64,000 nucleotides of DNA, from the NCBI GenBank assembly GCA_020160935.1, contig JAIUPL010000001.1, positions 124,001 through 188,000 of the forward strand, in the 5' to 3' direction. Position 1 is the stretch's first letter. Each line of letters opens with the position of its first letter. Origin of the DNA: Bacteroidota bacterium. GTDB taxonomy: Bacteria > Bacteroidota > Bacteroidia > Chitinophagales > Saprospiraceae. Of the stretch, positions 1 through 8,563 are shown piece by piece. The position numbers were made by a program, and so were the translations under genes. The notes beneath the pieces are model-generated. The model made no database searches. It was given only the letters and a program-made list of their open reading frames with translations, and was not told the DNA's origin.

Positions 1-850
1 CGTGCAGTACCTTGGCAGCGTGTTCGCCCGGGCGGGTGCCCCGGCCACCGGCTTCTACCCCGATGAGGCGCACGTCTTCGTCGTCGAGAAAGTCGTAAAA
101 CATGCCCATCGCATTGGACCCGCCGCCTACACAAGCCACACAGTAGTCGGGCAGGCGCCCGGCGGCTTCGAGACACTGGCTGCGAATTTCCTCGCCTACT
201 ACTTTTTGGAAAAAAGTATTCATGGCCGGGTACGGATGCGGCCCAACGGCCGACCCCAGCAGGTAATAACTTTCCGGATGCTCTACCCAGTCCTTGAAGG
301 CAGCTATAACCGCGTCGTTGAGCGTTTGAGTGCCGTCTTCCACAGCGACCACTTTGGCGCCGAGTAATTCCATCCAGTACACATTCGGGCGCTGCCGCTC
401 ATAGTCTTTTTTACCCATGTACACCGTGCAGTCGAGCCCGAAGCGTGCGCACACGGCTGCCGTTGCGTAGCCGTGCTGGCCTGCGCCGGTTTCGGCAATG
501 ATACGGCGTTTGCCCAGCCGCTGCGCCAGCAAAATCTGGCCGATGCAATGGGTGATCTTGTGCGCACCGGTATGGTTGAGGCCTTCGTTTTTCAAAAACA
601 AACGCGCGCCGCCAATTTCTTCTGTCAGGCGTGGCAAAGGTGTAAATGCCGTTGGCCGGCCGGAGAAAGTATGCAGGGTATCGTGAAACTGATCCAGAAA
701 AGACGGATCGGTTTTAGCCTCGTCGAACGCCGCTGCAATTTCCTGCAAACCGGGCAGCAACACCTCCGGCACAAAACAGCCGCCATAAGCGCCGAAATAG
801 CCTTCAGATTGAAAAATGAGATCTTTATAGGCAGTTTGTGTGGGTGTCAT
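1..850 (-). CDS. trpB: Tryptophan synthase beta chain, 3' end outside window
   Basis: PLP enzyme that condenses indole with L-serine in the last step of tryptophan synthesis, working as an alpha2-beta2 complex with TrpA. The reading frame starts at the ATG at 850 and is open through the left edge, giving about 283 residues of a usual ~395, so the C-terminus lies outside. The PLP lysine is K98 in HTGAHKITHCIGQ, the catalytic glutamate is E120 in AETGAGQHG, and the phosphate-binding GGGSNA loop is present. It has its own promoter (-7 box at 906-913), so here trpB is the first gene of its transcript and is not embedded behind trpC/trpF. Identification is secure. Confidence 0.96.
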   Translation of the reverse strand, partial: MTPTQTAYKDLIFQSEGYFGAYGGCFVPEVLLPGLQEIAAAFDEAKTDPSFLDQFHDTLHTFSGRPTAFTPLPRLTEEIGGARLFLKNEGLNHTGAHKITHCIGQILLAQRLGKRRIIAETGAGQHGYATAAVCARFGLDCTVYMGKKDYERQRPNVYWMELLGAKVVAVEDGTQTLNDAVIAAFKDWVEHPESYYLLGSAVGPHPYPAMNTFFQKVVGEEIRSQCLEAAGRLPDYCVACVGGGSNAMGMFYDFLDDEDVRLIGVEAGGRGTRPGEHAAKVLH

Positions 851-887
851 GGCTGCAAGGCAGATGGATTTTAATTGTTTGTATTAA

Positions 888-913
888 TGTATCAGTACAA
901 TGATACAAAGGTA
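888..913 (-). promoter_or_regulatory. trpB promoter with palindrome at the start region
   Basis: On the minus strand TACCTTTG (906-913) fits the Bacteroidota -7 consensus TAnnTTTG. A TTG lies 21 bp upstream (complement of 935-937). Directly overlapping and following the box is the inverted repeat TGTATCA-gtacaa-TGATACA (888-907), placed where a repressor would block the start or where a short leader hairpin would form. The leader to the ATG is about 55 nt. The promoter is likely; the operator role is inference. Confidence 0.55.
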
Positions 914-1027
914 AGTACGTTTCTCCCACACTTGCAAGTGGGGCAGCAAAAAAGCAGGAAAATTTCCGTTGGTTGACAAGGCGGGCCCATTGGTTGAATA
1001 TTCATAGAGTGAAAAAAAAACGCAGGA

Positions 1028-1035
1028 TAGTTTTG
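1028..1035 (+). promoter_or_regulatory. -7 box of the Kelch-like secreted protein gene
   Basis: TAGTTTTG is an exact TAnnTTTG match 20 nt before the ATG at 1055. No convincing -33 TTTG is visible at the usual spacing. Confidence 0.5.
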
Positions 1036-1054
1036 GTGCATAAAATCCTGACTT

Positions 1055-2656
1055 ATGAAGTATTACTGCTTTTTTCTGCTTGTTGTAACCCAATTGTTCA
1101 TCGCTGTTTCTTTAAATGGGCAGTCGCTTGGCAATCCCTCTGAATTACCCTTCGAAATGGAACTGGAAGACGTCACCCAGGATGAGTTGCCGGGCTTGCA
1201 TTCCTGTGCATTCGGGCGCTGGGGCGACTGGTGGATTGCCATTGGTGGGCGTATCGGCGGCCTGCATGGTTTTTTTGCCGTTACGGGTTTTCCGGAAGAC
1301 GAGGCCAACATAAAAATCCGCTTGCTGAACCCCGAAACGGGCGCTGAACTTACCTACGAAGTGGAAAACCTCAGCGGCATTTTCATCGATCCGCTCAAGG
1401 CGACTAACCCGCAGTACGTGCAAGACAGTTCGCATCTGTATATCGTGGGCGGCTATGGAAAGGATGTGTTGCAAAATAAATTTGTCACATTCAGCACGCT
1501 GACCTCTGTTGATCTGCCTTTGCTGGTGGCTAAAATGACGGCCGGGCAAGATCCTTCAGCGGCATTTCATCAAATGGAATCAGAACATTTCCAGGTGTGC
1601 GGCGCTGAAATGGAAAAACTGGGCGACTGGTTTTATCTGGTTGGAGGGCATAATTTTTCGGGCTTGTATTCCGACAATGGCGTACCGACTTTCACACAAG
1701 AATACACCAATGAAATCCGAAAATTTAAAATAACCCTCACACCCAATAATACGCCACAGGTAAGCAATTACAGCGCTTTTGAAAACACCCAGCAATTGCA
1801 TCGCCGCGATTTTTCGATGGCGCCCCTTGTTCGTCCCGATGGCTCCGAAGCCTTGGCGGTGTATGGCGGGGTGTTTCAGTACACCCAAAACCTGCCGTTT
1901 TACAACCCGATCTATATCAGCGAATCGCAGATTTTTACACTGGATGCTTCCTTTCAACAGCAATTCTCACAGTACACTTGTCCGGTGGTGCCCATGTACA
2001 ATGCAGCCGACAGCAGTATGTATTCCGTGTTCTTTGCAGGTTTGAGCACGCATTATTGGGATGCTGCTGCAGGGCAGGTGGGATATGACGACAAGGTGCC
2101 GTTCATTTATGACATCACTACCATACGTCGCCGCGCAGATGGCAGCAGCACGGAGTTTTTATTGCCGCAGCGTTTCGACGAACTGCTGGGTACCAATATG
2201 ATTTTTATGCCAGCGGAAGACGCGCCACATTATTCGAATGAAGTGATCAGGCTGCACGAATTGCAGGGCCGCACGTTTGTTGGCTGGCTGTATGGCGGTA
2301 TTCGGGCTGAAATACCCAATTTCACGCCCTCGATTGCCAGCAAGCGCCTGTTTAAAGTGTATATCACGCCTGACATTACTACGGCTGTCCATCCTGCTCG
2401 TCCTGATCACGCCAACGTTTCGTTTTCTCCCAATCCTTTCGGGCAGCACCTGCGCATAGATGTTGAAAATGCCGAACAAATACAACGCATTGTACTCAGC
2501 AATTCAGAGGGTGAAATTTTGTTTCTGGAAGACAGAACAGGCCCTGATACCTGGCAACATTTGCAGGAATACTGCACAACGCTGAAGAAAGGTATTTATT
2601 TCTGTACGATTCACCATGCCGAAGGCGTCCAGGTGTTCAAACTGGTTCGAATGTAG
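1055..2656 (+). CDS. Kelch-like secreted protein with T9SS sorting domain
   Basis: Exported protein of 533 aa with unknown ligand. Residues 1-23 form a signal peptide ending near SLNGQS. The body contains recurring aromatic-VGG turns (IAIGGRIGG, LYIVGGYG, FYLVGGHN, LAVYGGVF) typical of Kelch-type beta-propeller blades. The last ~75 residues begin with FSPNPFG and end in a short basic tail with GIYFCTI, the type A C-terminal sorting domain recognised by the T9SS. The product is therefore expected at the cell surface or released. It stands alone and ends convergently against tadA with only 20 bp between stop codons. No enzyme motif is visible. Confidence 0.8.
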   Translation: MKYYCFFLLVVTQLFIAVSLNGQSLGNPSELPFEMELEDVTQDELPGLHSCAFGRWGDWWIAIGGRIGGLHGFFAVTGFPEDEANIKIRLLNPETGAELTYEVENLSGIFIDPLKATNPQYVQDSSHLYIVGGYGKDVLQNKFVTFSTLTSVDLPLLVAKMTAGQDPSAAFHQMESEHFQVCGAEMEKLGDWFYLVGGHNFSGLYSDNGVPTFTQEYTNEIRKFKITLTPNNTPQVSNYSAFENTQQLHRRDFSMAPLVRPDGSEALAVYGGVFQYTQNLPFYNPIYISESQIFTLDASFQQQFSQYTCPVVPMYNAADSSMYSVFFAGLSTHYWDAAAGQVGYDDKVPFIYDITTIRRRADGSSTEFLLPQRFDELLGTNMIFMPAEDAPHYSNEVIRLHELQGRTFVGWLYGGIRAEIPNFTPSIASKRLFKVYITPDITTAVHPARPDHANVSFSPNPFGQHLRIDVENAEQIQRIVLSNSEGEILFLEDRTGPDTWQHLQEYCTTLKKGIYFCTIHHAEGVQVFKLVRM

Positions 2657-2676
2657 GGCGTTGCCCTGTGAAGGGA

Positions 2677-3123
2677 TTATCTTTTTTCCTTAAAAAAATG
2701 AGTCATCAACGCTCCGCATTCCGCTTCCAGTACACCCAGTTCGAGCCTGGTTTTGGGATGCAGCAGTTGTTTGCCTCCGACGGTCATAAAACCGCGCTTT
2801 TCGTCGGTAGCGCCATATACGATTCTACCGATCTGCGCCCAGGCGAGTGCGCCGGCGCACATCACGCAGGGTTCGAGGGTGACAAACAGGGTACAGTCGG
2901 GCAGGTATTTGCTGCCCAGGTGCCCCGAAGCGGCTGTGAGCGCCAGGATTTCGGCATGGGCTGTCACATCGGTGAGTTGCTCGGTCTGGTTGTGGGCGCG
3001 GGCAATGATCATGTTATCGCACACAATAACGGCGCCTACAGGCACCTCTCCGGCATCGGCAGCCTTTTGGGCTTCTGCCAGCGCCTGTTTCATAAAATAA
3101 GTGTCGGAATAAACAGAAAGCAT
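2677..3123 (-). CDS. tadA: tRNA-specific adenosine deaminase (TadA-like)
   Basis: Zinc-dependent deaminase of the CDA fold that converts A34 to inosine in tRNA-Arg(ACG). The zinc site is visible as HAE and PCVMC, with the usual EVPVGAVIV strand before it and a C-terminal tail typical of TadA rather than of guanine deaminase. The frame is open 16 codons further upstream (to 3171), but MLSVYSDTYFMKQALAEA at 3123 gives the family-length 148-aa protein and sits just after the promoter-like TTTCTTTG (complement of 3128-3135). That box would leave almost no leader. A guanine or cytosine deaminase paralogue cannot be excluded from sequence alone. Confidence 0.88.
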   Translation of the reverse strand: MLSVYSDTYFMKQALAEAQKAADAGEVPVGAVIVCDNMIIARAHNQTEQLTDVTAHAEILALTAASGHLGSKYLPDCTLFVTLEPCVMCAGALAWAQIGRIVYGATDEKRGFMTVGGKQLLHPKTRLELGVLEAECGALMTHFFKEKR

Positions 3124-3206
3124 GCAGCAAAGAAAAGGCAGGCGTTTAGAGATTGAAGTACCCGCATGCATTTATTTGATAAAAAAATGAACGCATAGTT
3201 TTTTAG

Positions 3207-4724
<1,518 letters not shown>

Positions 4725-4970
4725 GGCAAGAGGCAAGGGGCAAAGAGCAAGAGGCAAAAGGCAAGGAGCAAGAGGCAAAAGGCAAGGAGCAAGAGGCAAA
4801 AGGCAAGGAGCAAGAGGCAAAAGGCAAGGAGCAAGAGGCAAAAGTTAAATTGCTCGTTGCTTTTTGCTTCTTGCCCGTTGCTTCTTGCCCTTTACTTTTT
4901 GCCTCTTGCCTTTTGCTTCTTGCCCTTTGCTTTTTGCCCCTTGCCCTTGCCCTTGCCCCTTGCCCCTTCA
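4725..4970. repeat. Heptamer-array palindrome between guaB and ruvC
   Basis: The left arm starts at the base after the guaB stop and reads as consecutive 7-mers of the type GGCAAGA, GGCAAGG, AGCAAGA, GGCAAAA. These form a 21-bp higher-order unit repeated four to five times to about 4843. After a short AT-rich loop the right arm (about 4855-4970) carries the complementary words (TTTTGCC, TCTTGCC, CCTTGCC) and runs to the ruvC stop codon. The whole spacer between the convergent genes is this element. As RNA it would fold into a very long hairpin from either strand, so it could act as a bidirectional terminator. Confidence 0.85.
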
Positions 4971-5531
4971 CTTCCCCCTTCCCGGGTTATCTTTCAAAAA
5001 AGCGCTCCAGCCGCTATAGGACTTTTTGGCTCCCACGCCCGGGCCTGACGACTGATACCAATGGCACAGCGCAGTGGCCAGGGCATCGGTGGCATCAAAT
5101 TTCTGATCGGCAAATTTTGTACGCAGGATATTTTCCAGCATCCCGGCCACCTGTTCTTTTGAGGCATTGCCGTTGCCGGTAATGGCGCGTTTGATCTGCT
5201 TGGGCATGTATTCGGTGATGGCGAGTTTGTTCACCATACCGGCTGCAATGGCTACGCCCTGGGCGCGGCCGAGTTTGAGCATACTTTGTACGTTTTTCCC
5301 GAAAAAAGGCGCCTCGATGGCCATTTGCGTCGGCTTGTACTGAAAAATCAGGTCCTGCACCTGTTCAAAAATATGCTGGAGTTTTACCGTATGCTCGTCA
5401 CTGATATGGGCAAAGGTGACTACGCCGATTTCCAGTACTTTGATCTGCTTTTTATCGGCGTCTATCAGGGCAAAGCCGAGCACATTGGTGCCGGGGTCGA
5501 TGCCGAGAATGCGGGTGGGTGTGGATTCCAT
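4968..5531 (-). CDS. ruvC: Crossover junction endodeoxyribonuclease RuvC
   Basis: Holliday-junction resolvase that cuts four-way junctions with RuvAB during recombinational repair. The 187-aa protein has the RNase H-like fold with the acidic metal-binding residues D12 (ILGIDPGT), E73 (AIEAPFF) and D146/D149 (DATDALATALCH). Start is the ATG at 5531, five bases after the promoter-like TACCTTTG (complement of 5536-5543), implying a leaderless or nearly leaderless transcript. The last codons (GRGK, TGA) run straight into the G-rich repeat array of the guaB-ruvC spacer. It is monocistronic here, unlinked to ruvA/ruvB. Confidence 0.95.
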   Translation of the reverse strand: MESTPTRILGIDPGTNVLGFALIDADKKQIKVLEIGVVTFAHISDEHTVKLQHIFEQVQDLIFQYKPTQMAIEAPFFGKNVQSMLKLGRAQGVAIAAGMVNKLAITEYMPKQIKRAITGNGNASKEQVAGMLENILRTKFADQKFDATDALATALCHWYQSSGPGVGAKKSYSGWSAFLKDNPGRGK

Positions 5532-5535
5532 GGGG

Positions 5536-5543
5536 CAAAGGTA
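5536..5543 (-). promoter_or_regulatory. ruvC -7 box
   Basis: Minus-strand TACCTTTG matches TAnnTTTG exactly and is followed by CCCC and then the ruvC ATG. The same spacing is seen at purC. Confidence 0.55.
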
Positions 5544-5728
5544 GCAGGAAGCGGCAAGAACAGAGCAGGATAAAACATCGCTATAAAAAAGAGGCTATCC
5601 CTGCAATTCACACCTGAGATCAATCTTATTTCTTATCTCGAAAACGTTTTTGAAACCTCATAGGTTTATCGTTTGATAAAAATAAAATCTGACTTGTATT
5701 TCAGATACTTATGAGAAAGCGTCCTGTA

Positions 5729-5890
5729 AGAAACTGTTTTAAAACCCTTCACGAGGCGGAATGGCTTGAATTTTAAGGCTATATTTCATCCATTTTTAAA
5801 GGAGTAGGTACTACTATGCCTTCAATGAATTTCATCTATCCTTAAAATTCAAGCCATTCTGCCTGGCCAGGGGTTTTAAAACAGTTTCTA
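5729..5890. repeat. Long imperfect palindrome I
   Basis: Left arm 5729-5780 (AGAAACTGTTTTAAAACCC, then GAATGGCTTGAATTTTAAGG) is mirrored by the right arm at about 5840-5890 in the opposite orientation. Both carry the same two blocks with a diverged linker. The loop contains the small palindrome AGTAGGTACTACT. There is no ORF. It lies upstream of ruvC and next to palindrome II. Together the two fill most of the 536-bp gap between ruvC and the lectin-domain gene; the remaining 5544-5728 shows nothing recognisable. Confidence 0.75.
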
Positions 5891-5904
5891 AGCAGCAAGT
5901 AATC

Positions 5905-6075
5905 TAAGAGCATATTTGGGATTTTTTTGCCAGGCCTGAAAAGCGGCTTTTTTGCACGTTTTTCAATTTTTTTCACTTACATAGTCACCACTATGCGCAT
6001 GAAAAAACGCGAAAAACGTACAAAAAATCCATCTTTTCAGAACCAGGCAAAAACTCCCAAACATGCTCTAATTCT
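5905..6075. repeat. Long imperfect palindrome II
   Basis: Left arm (about 5905-5975) reads AGAGCATATTTGGGA, a T-run, GCCAGG, TGAAAAG, a T-run and ACGTTTTTC. The right arm (about 6000-6075) is its reverse complement with scattered substitutions. The outer end of the right arm coincides with the TAG stop of the minus-strand gene ending at 6068. The central part contains CATAGTCACCACTATG. It is likely to act as the terminator of the AT-rich operon. Confidence 0.75.
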
Positions 6076-7285
6076 TACTATGAATCGTATTATCTGCTTG
6101 AGATGTAAAAACCTCTATTTGGTAAGTACCTGAAAATTTTTCTGGATGATTATTTTTCAAATTAACCATGAATTCAAGAGAGCCGGATTTTTCTGCTATT
6201 GTATTTGGACTGGAATTTAAATATGGTTTCCATTTGTCTTTATTCCCAAATCTGAAAAGAAGGGCTCCGAGGGGATAGTTTTCATTGATATGTTCAGGAC
6301 GTTTCCCTGTTGATAAAAGATTCTTTTCATAAATTCCTTCCGGTTGTATGTCAATACCTCCTTCGGAAGTTAATACGCCATGTGCTGTTAAATAAATGAC
6401 GTCGCCTTTTTCAAAAAGAATATTGGTTTTTATTGTTTGGCTACTAGCCGTTAAAACAATTCTTGACTTTAATTTTAAATTACTTTTTGCGAAATGAGAA
6501 GTACAAACTGACTCAACATCCTTTTTTACAGCAATCCCAAAACTATTATTAAATCTATCTTTATTTATATGCCAGGACGCTATTTTTAAATTGGAACTAA
6601 CCTCTTCTACATTATTACTAAAATTTACCAACATTGAATCAAAGACAATTAAATCATTATGCTTTGACACTAAAATATCAGGTGTTGATATTTCTAAAGT
6701 TTTGCATTCTTTATTATTAATGAATTCCATGTTCTTAAATTCAGAAAGCATGATGGAATCTTTTTGATTATTGCAGGAATAATGTAATTCCTCTTTTGAA
6801 TTGTTGTATTTCCCTGAGGAAGAATCTATCGGTATTGATATGTGTTTCCCTTTATAAGGATTTGACCGATTGTGTAAAACATGCCGCGCTCTATTTGGAT
6901 CTTTTAATGGTGGTTTATCGGTAGTTCTATCCTCCAAAGTGCTGTCATCATTCTGGAGTTCATAGTAATCATACAAGGCTGTCGATACCACTGCATCATT
7001 TTTGTGCGGTGAATTATGAATTTGAAAAAACAAGACCGCAGCCAGGAACCAATACCACAACCAGGTCATATCCCGCAAAGATTTCCCTGTCATGTATTTA
7101 TATTCAAGTGTCAAAGACTGCTGGAATGCCTCATTGTCATCCATTTCAGGAGTCGTAGTAGATCCCGTTGTATGATTGCGCAATTCGGTTTTTACAATAG
7201 GAGAAACCTCTTTCCCTTCATTTGAAAGAAAATTACTTAAAGGGTTTTTTGAGTCGTCTAAGTTGGGATCGTACTGTTTTTCCAT
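6068..7285 (-). CDS. Membrane-anchored protein with PA-IL-like lectin domain
   Basis: A 405-aa protein of unknown function. Residues 1-70 are polar, 73-90 (MTWLWYWFLAAVLFFQI) form one transmembrane segment, 95-260 are low-complexity and N/S/K-rich, and about 270-395 resemble the PA-IL/LecA galactose-binding jelly roll: GDVIYLTAHGVL, PEGIYEKN, PLGALLFRFGN and a closing SGTYQIEVF strand. It would sit in the inner membrane with a sugar-binding-like domain outside, though orientation is inferred. The gene starts 2 nt after the stop of the XRE gene, so the two are translationally coupled. AT-content is well above the flanking genes, suggesting transfer. Lectin-fold assignment is by pattern only. 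Confidence 0.6.
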   Translation of the reverse strand: MEKQYDPNLDDSKNPLSNFLSNEGKEVSPIVKTELRNHTTGSTTTPEMDDNEAFQQSLTLEYKYMTGKSLRDMTWLWYWFLAAVLFFQIHNSPHKNDAVVSTALYDYYELQNDDSTLEDRTTDKPPLKDPNRARHVLHNRSNPYKGKHISIPIDSSSGKYNNSKEELHYSCNNQKDSIMLSEFKNMEFINNKECKTLEISTPDILVSKHNDLIVFDSMLVNFSNNVEEVSSNLKIASWHINKDRFNNSFGIAVKKDVESVCTSHFAKSNLKLKSRIVLTASSQTIKTNILFEKGDVIYLTAHGVLTSEGGIDIQPEGIYEKNLLSTGKRPEHINENYPLGALLFRFGNKDKWKPYLNSSPNTIAEKSGSLEFMVNLKNNHPEKFSGTYQIEVFTSQADNTIHSKN

Positions 7286-7287
7286 AA

Positions 7288-8028
7288 TCAGGATTTTACT
7301 TTTTCTTCCATAGCGGAAGTAATTTTTGATTGGGCTTTATTAAAAATATCCACAACCTCCTGTTCTGTCATCGCATGGGCTTTCGAAAGGTTTGCAATGT
7401 TCATATCGCGCTGTCCGAATGCCATATAGATTTCAAATTCGAGGTTGCTCAAGGTTTTTCGGGCAAGTTCCTCCAGGTATGCACTTTTACTGATCTGACA
7501 GCCTACGAAGGTTCTGAAAAAAGTTTTTTCAAACCTTTCCCTATCCGCCGCTGATGGCGCCTCGTCACAAAGCGTTTTGTACAAACGCTTTGAAAATTCC
7601 AGAAAAAACTGCCGATGCAAAACGCCGTCAACACATGCTTTCATAATATCGTCTATCTCTACATCTGCGGCGTTCGCGGTACTTTTTTCCCTGTTTTCTC
7701 CTGGCGCCCCTCTTTGTGTAACCACTGCCCGAGGCCCGGTCTGATAACCTTCCATCAACCTGACAACCAATGATTCATCCATATTATCGCTGATCACCTG
7801 GTCAATCGTTCGCCCAAAATATTTGGCTATACAATACAACGCATCAATGCGGGGCATAGCCTCTTTTTTTTCATAATTTACAATTGAAGTGCGTTGTAAC
7901 TGAAGATTATACACTTGAAATTTTTCGTTCAGCACTTCTGCTAGTCTTGCCTGTGTCAAGCCATTCTGGCTCCGTAAATTCTGCAAGTTTTTTGCAAAAT
8001 TATTTTTCAAAATATCTCCAAGACTCAT
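7288..8028 (-). CDS. XRE-family regulator, first gene of the AT-rich pair
   Basis: A 246-aa DNA-binding protein. Residues about 10-75 are a Cro/CI-type helix-turn-helix (LRSQNGLTQARLAEVLN, then TSIVNYEKKEAMPRIDALYCIAKYFG). The region 110-245 is not a common effector domain; its end (LSNLEFEIYMAFGQ to TEQEVVDIFNKAQSKI) resembles a second helix-turn-helix of the sigma-region-4 kind, which is inference. It is transcribed together with the membrane lectin-domain protein 2 nt downstream. A cytoplasmic regulator coupled to a membrane sensor-like partner is a reasonable reading, but no target is known. Confidence 0.7.
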   Translation of the reverse strand: MSLGDILKNNFAKNLQNLRSQNGLTQARLAEVLNEKFQVYNLQLQRTSIVNYEKKEAMPRIDALYCIAKYFGRTIDQVISDNMDESLVVRLMEGYQTGPRAVVTQRGAPGENREKSTANAADVEIDDIMKACVDGVLHRQFFLEFSKRLYKTLCDEAPSAADRERFEKTFFRTFVGCQISKSAYLEELARKTLSNLEFEIYMAFGQRDMNIANLSKAHAMTEQEVVDIFNKAQSKITSAMEEKVKS

Positions 8029-8289
8029 ATTACTCGATCATAGTGGTATTAAAAGCGGATTGCCCCAACCCGCATGCCGAGCCACATCGACAGGCTGCTA
8101 CAACGGGTTTGTTCAGGCCGGCAACTGGCTAATCCAATGCCTATTGAAAATCAAAAGTAGTTTTCTTTTTCCTTTTTGTCAATTAAAATGACTATTTTTT
8201 TCAGAAAAATAAATAAAAGATTGGAAAAACACTGTTATTTAGTTAAGAAAAAGTTAAAAAAAGTAATTATAATTGACTTTAGACATTAA

Positions 8290-8514
8290 CAATGTTTCTT
8301 TGTCCATGATTTCTGCGGCACACTTTTCCCACACCGCTGCCTGCTCATCACGCGGCTAATAAATCCCGACCATTTAGCAGAAATCAGCAGGGCAGGCAGT
8401 GTACTTATTTGCTATTTACGTCCGGTAAATAAAGGACTATACATACAGGCGCTTTTTAAATAGTTATGGTAATGGTATGGCAGGCAGTGTGTACAACACT
8501 GCCTGTTTTTGTTT
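8290..8514 (+). ncRNA. Candidate structured RNA with its own terminator
   Basis: The 535-bp gap 8029-8563 holds no credible ORF. On the plus strand there is a TTGAC-like element near 8273 and TTTCTTTG at 8295-8302, the same -7 variant seen before acpP and tadA. ATTTCTGC (8309-8316) can pair with GCAGAAAT (8377-8384). CACACCGCTGCCTGC (8330-8344) can pair with the GGCAGGCAG copies near 8391 and 8479, and the two alternatives are mutually exclusive. A strong intrinsic terminator ends it at 8481-8514. No known RNA family is recognised. Confidence 0.3.
8481..8514 (+). terminator. Strong intrinsic terminator with no upstream gene
   Basis: CAGGCAGTGT-gtaca-ACACTGCCTG is a perfect 10-bp stem with a 5-nt loop, followed by TTTTTGTTTT. 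The U-tract is only on the plus strand, but the nearest plus-strand coding gene upstream is guaB, with minus-strand genes in between. It therefore probably ends a non-coding transcript. Confidence 0.75.
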
Positions 8515-8563
8515 TCGTTCCAGTATCAAAATTATCCTTGAAAATAATAGGCGCCCCGCCACC

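Noticed and set aside
4725-4970. CRISPR array
   Set aside because: The repeats are contiguous 7-bp words without unique spacers of constant length, and the second half is their inverted complement.
8029-8563. tRNA or 6S RNA gene
   Set aside because: No cloverleaf, no T-loop GTTCGA-type motif and no 6S-like long bulged duplex was found; only the weaker structured-RNA candidate is kept.
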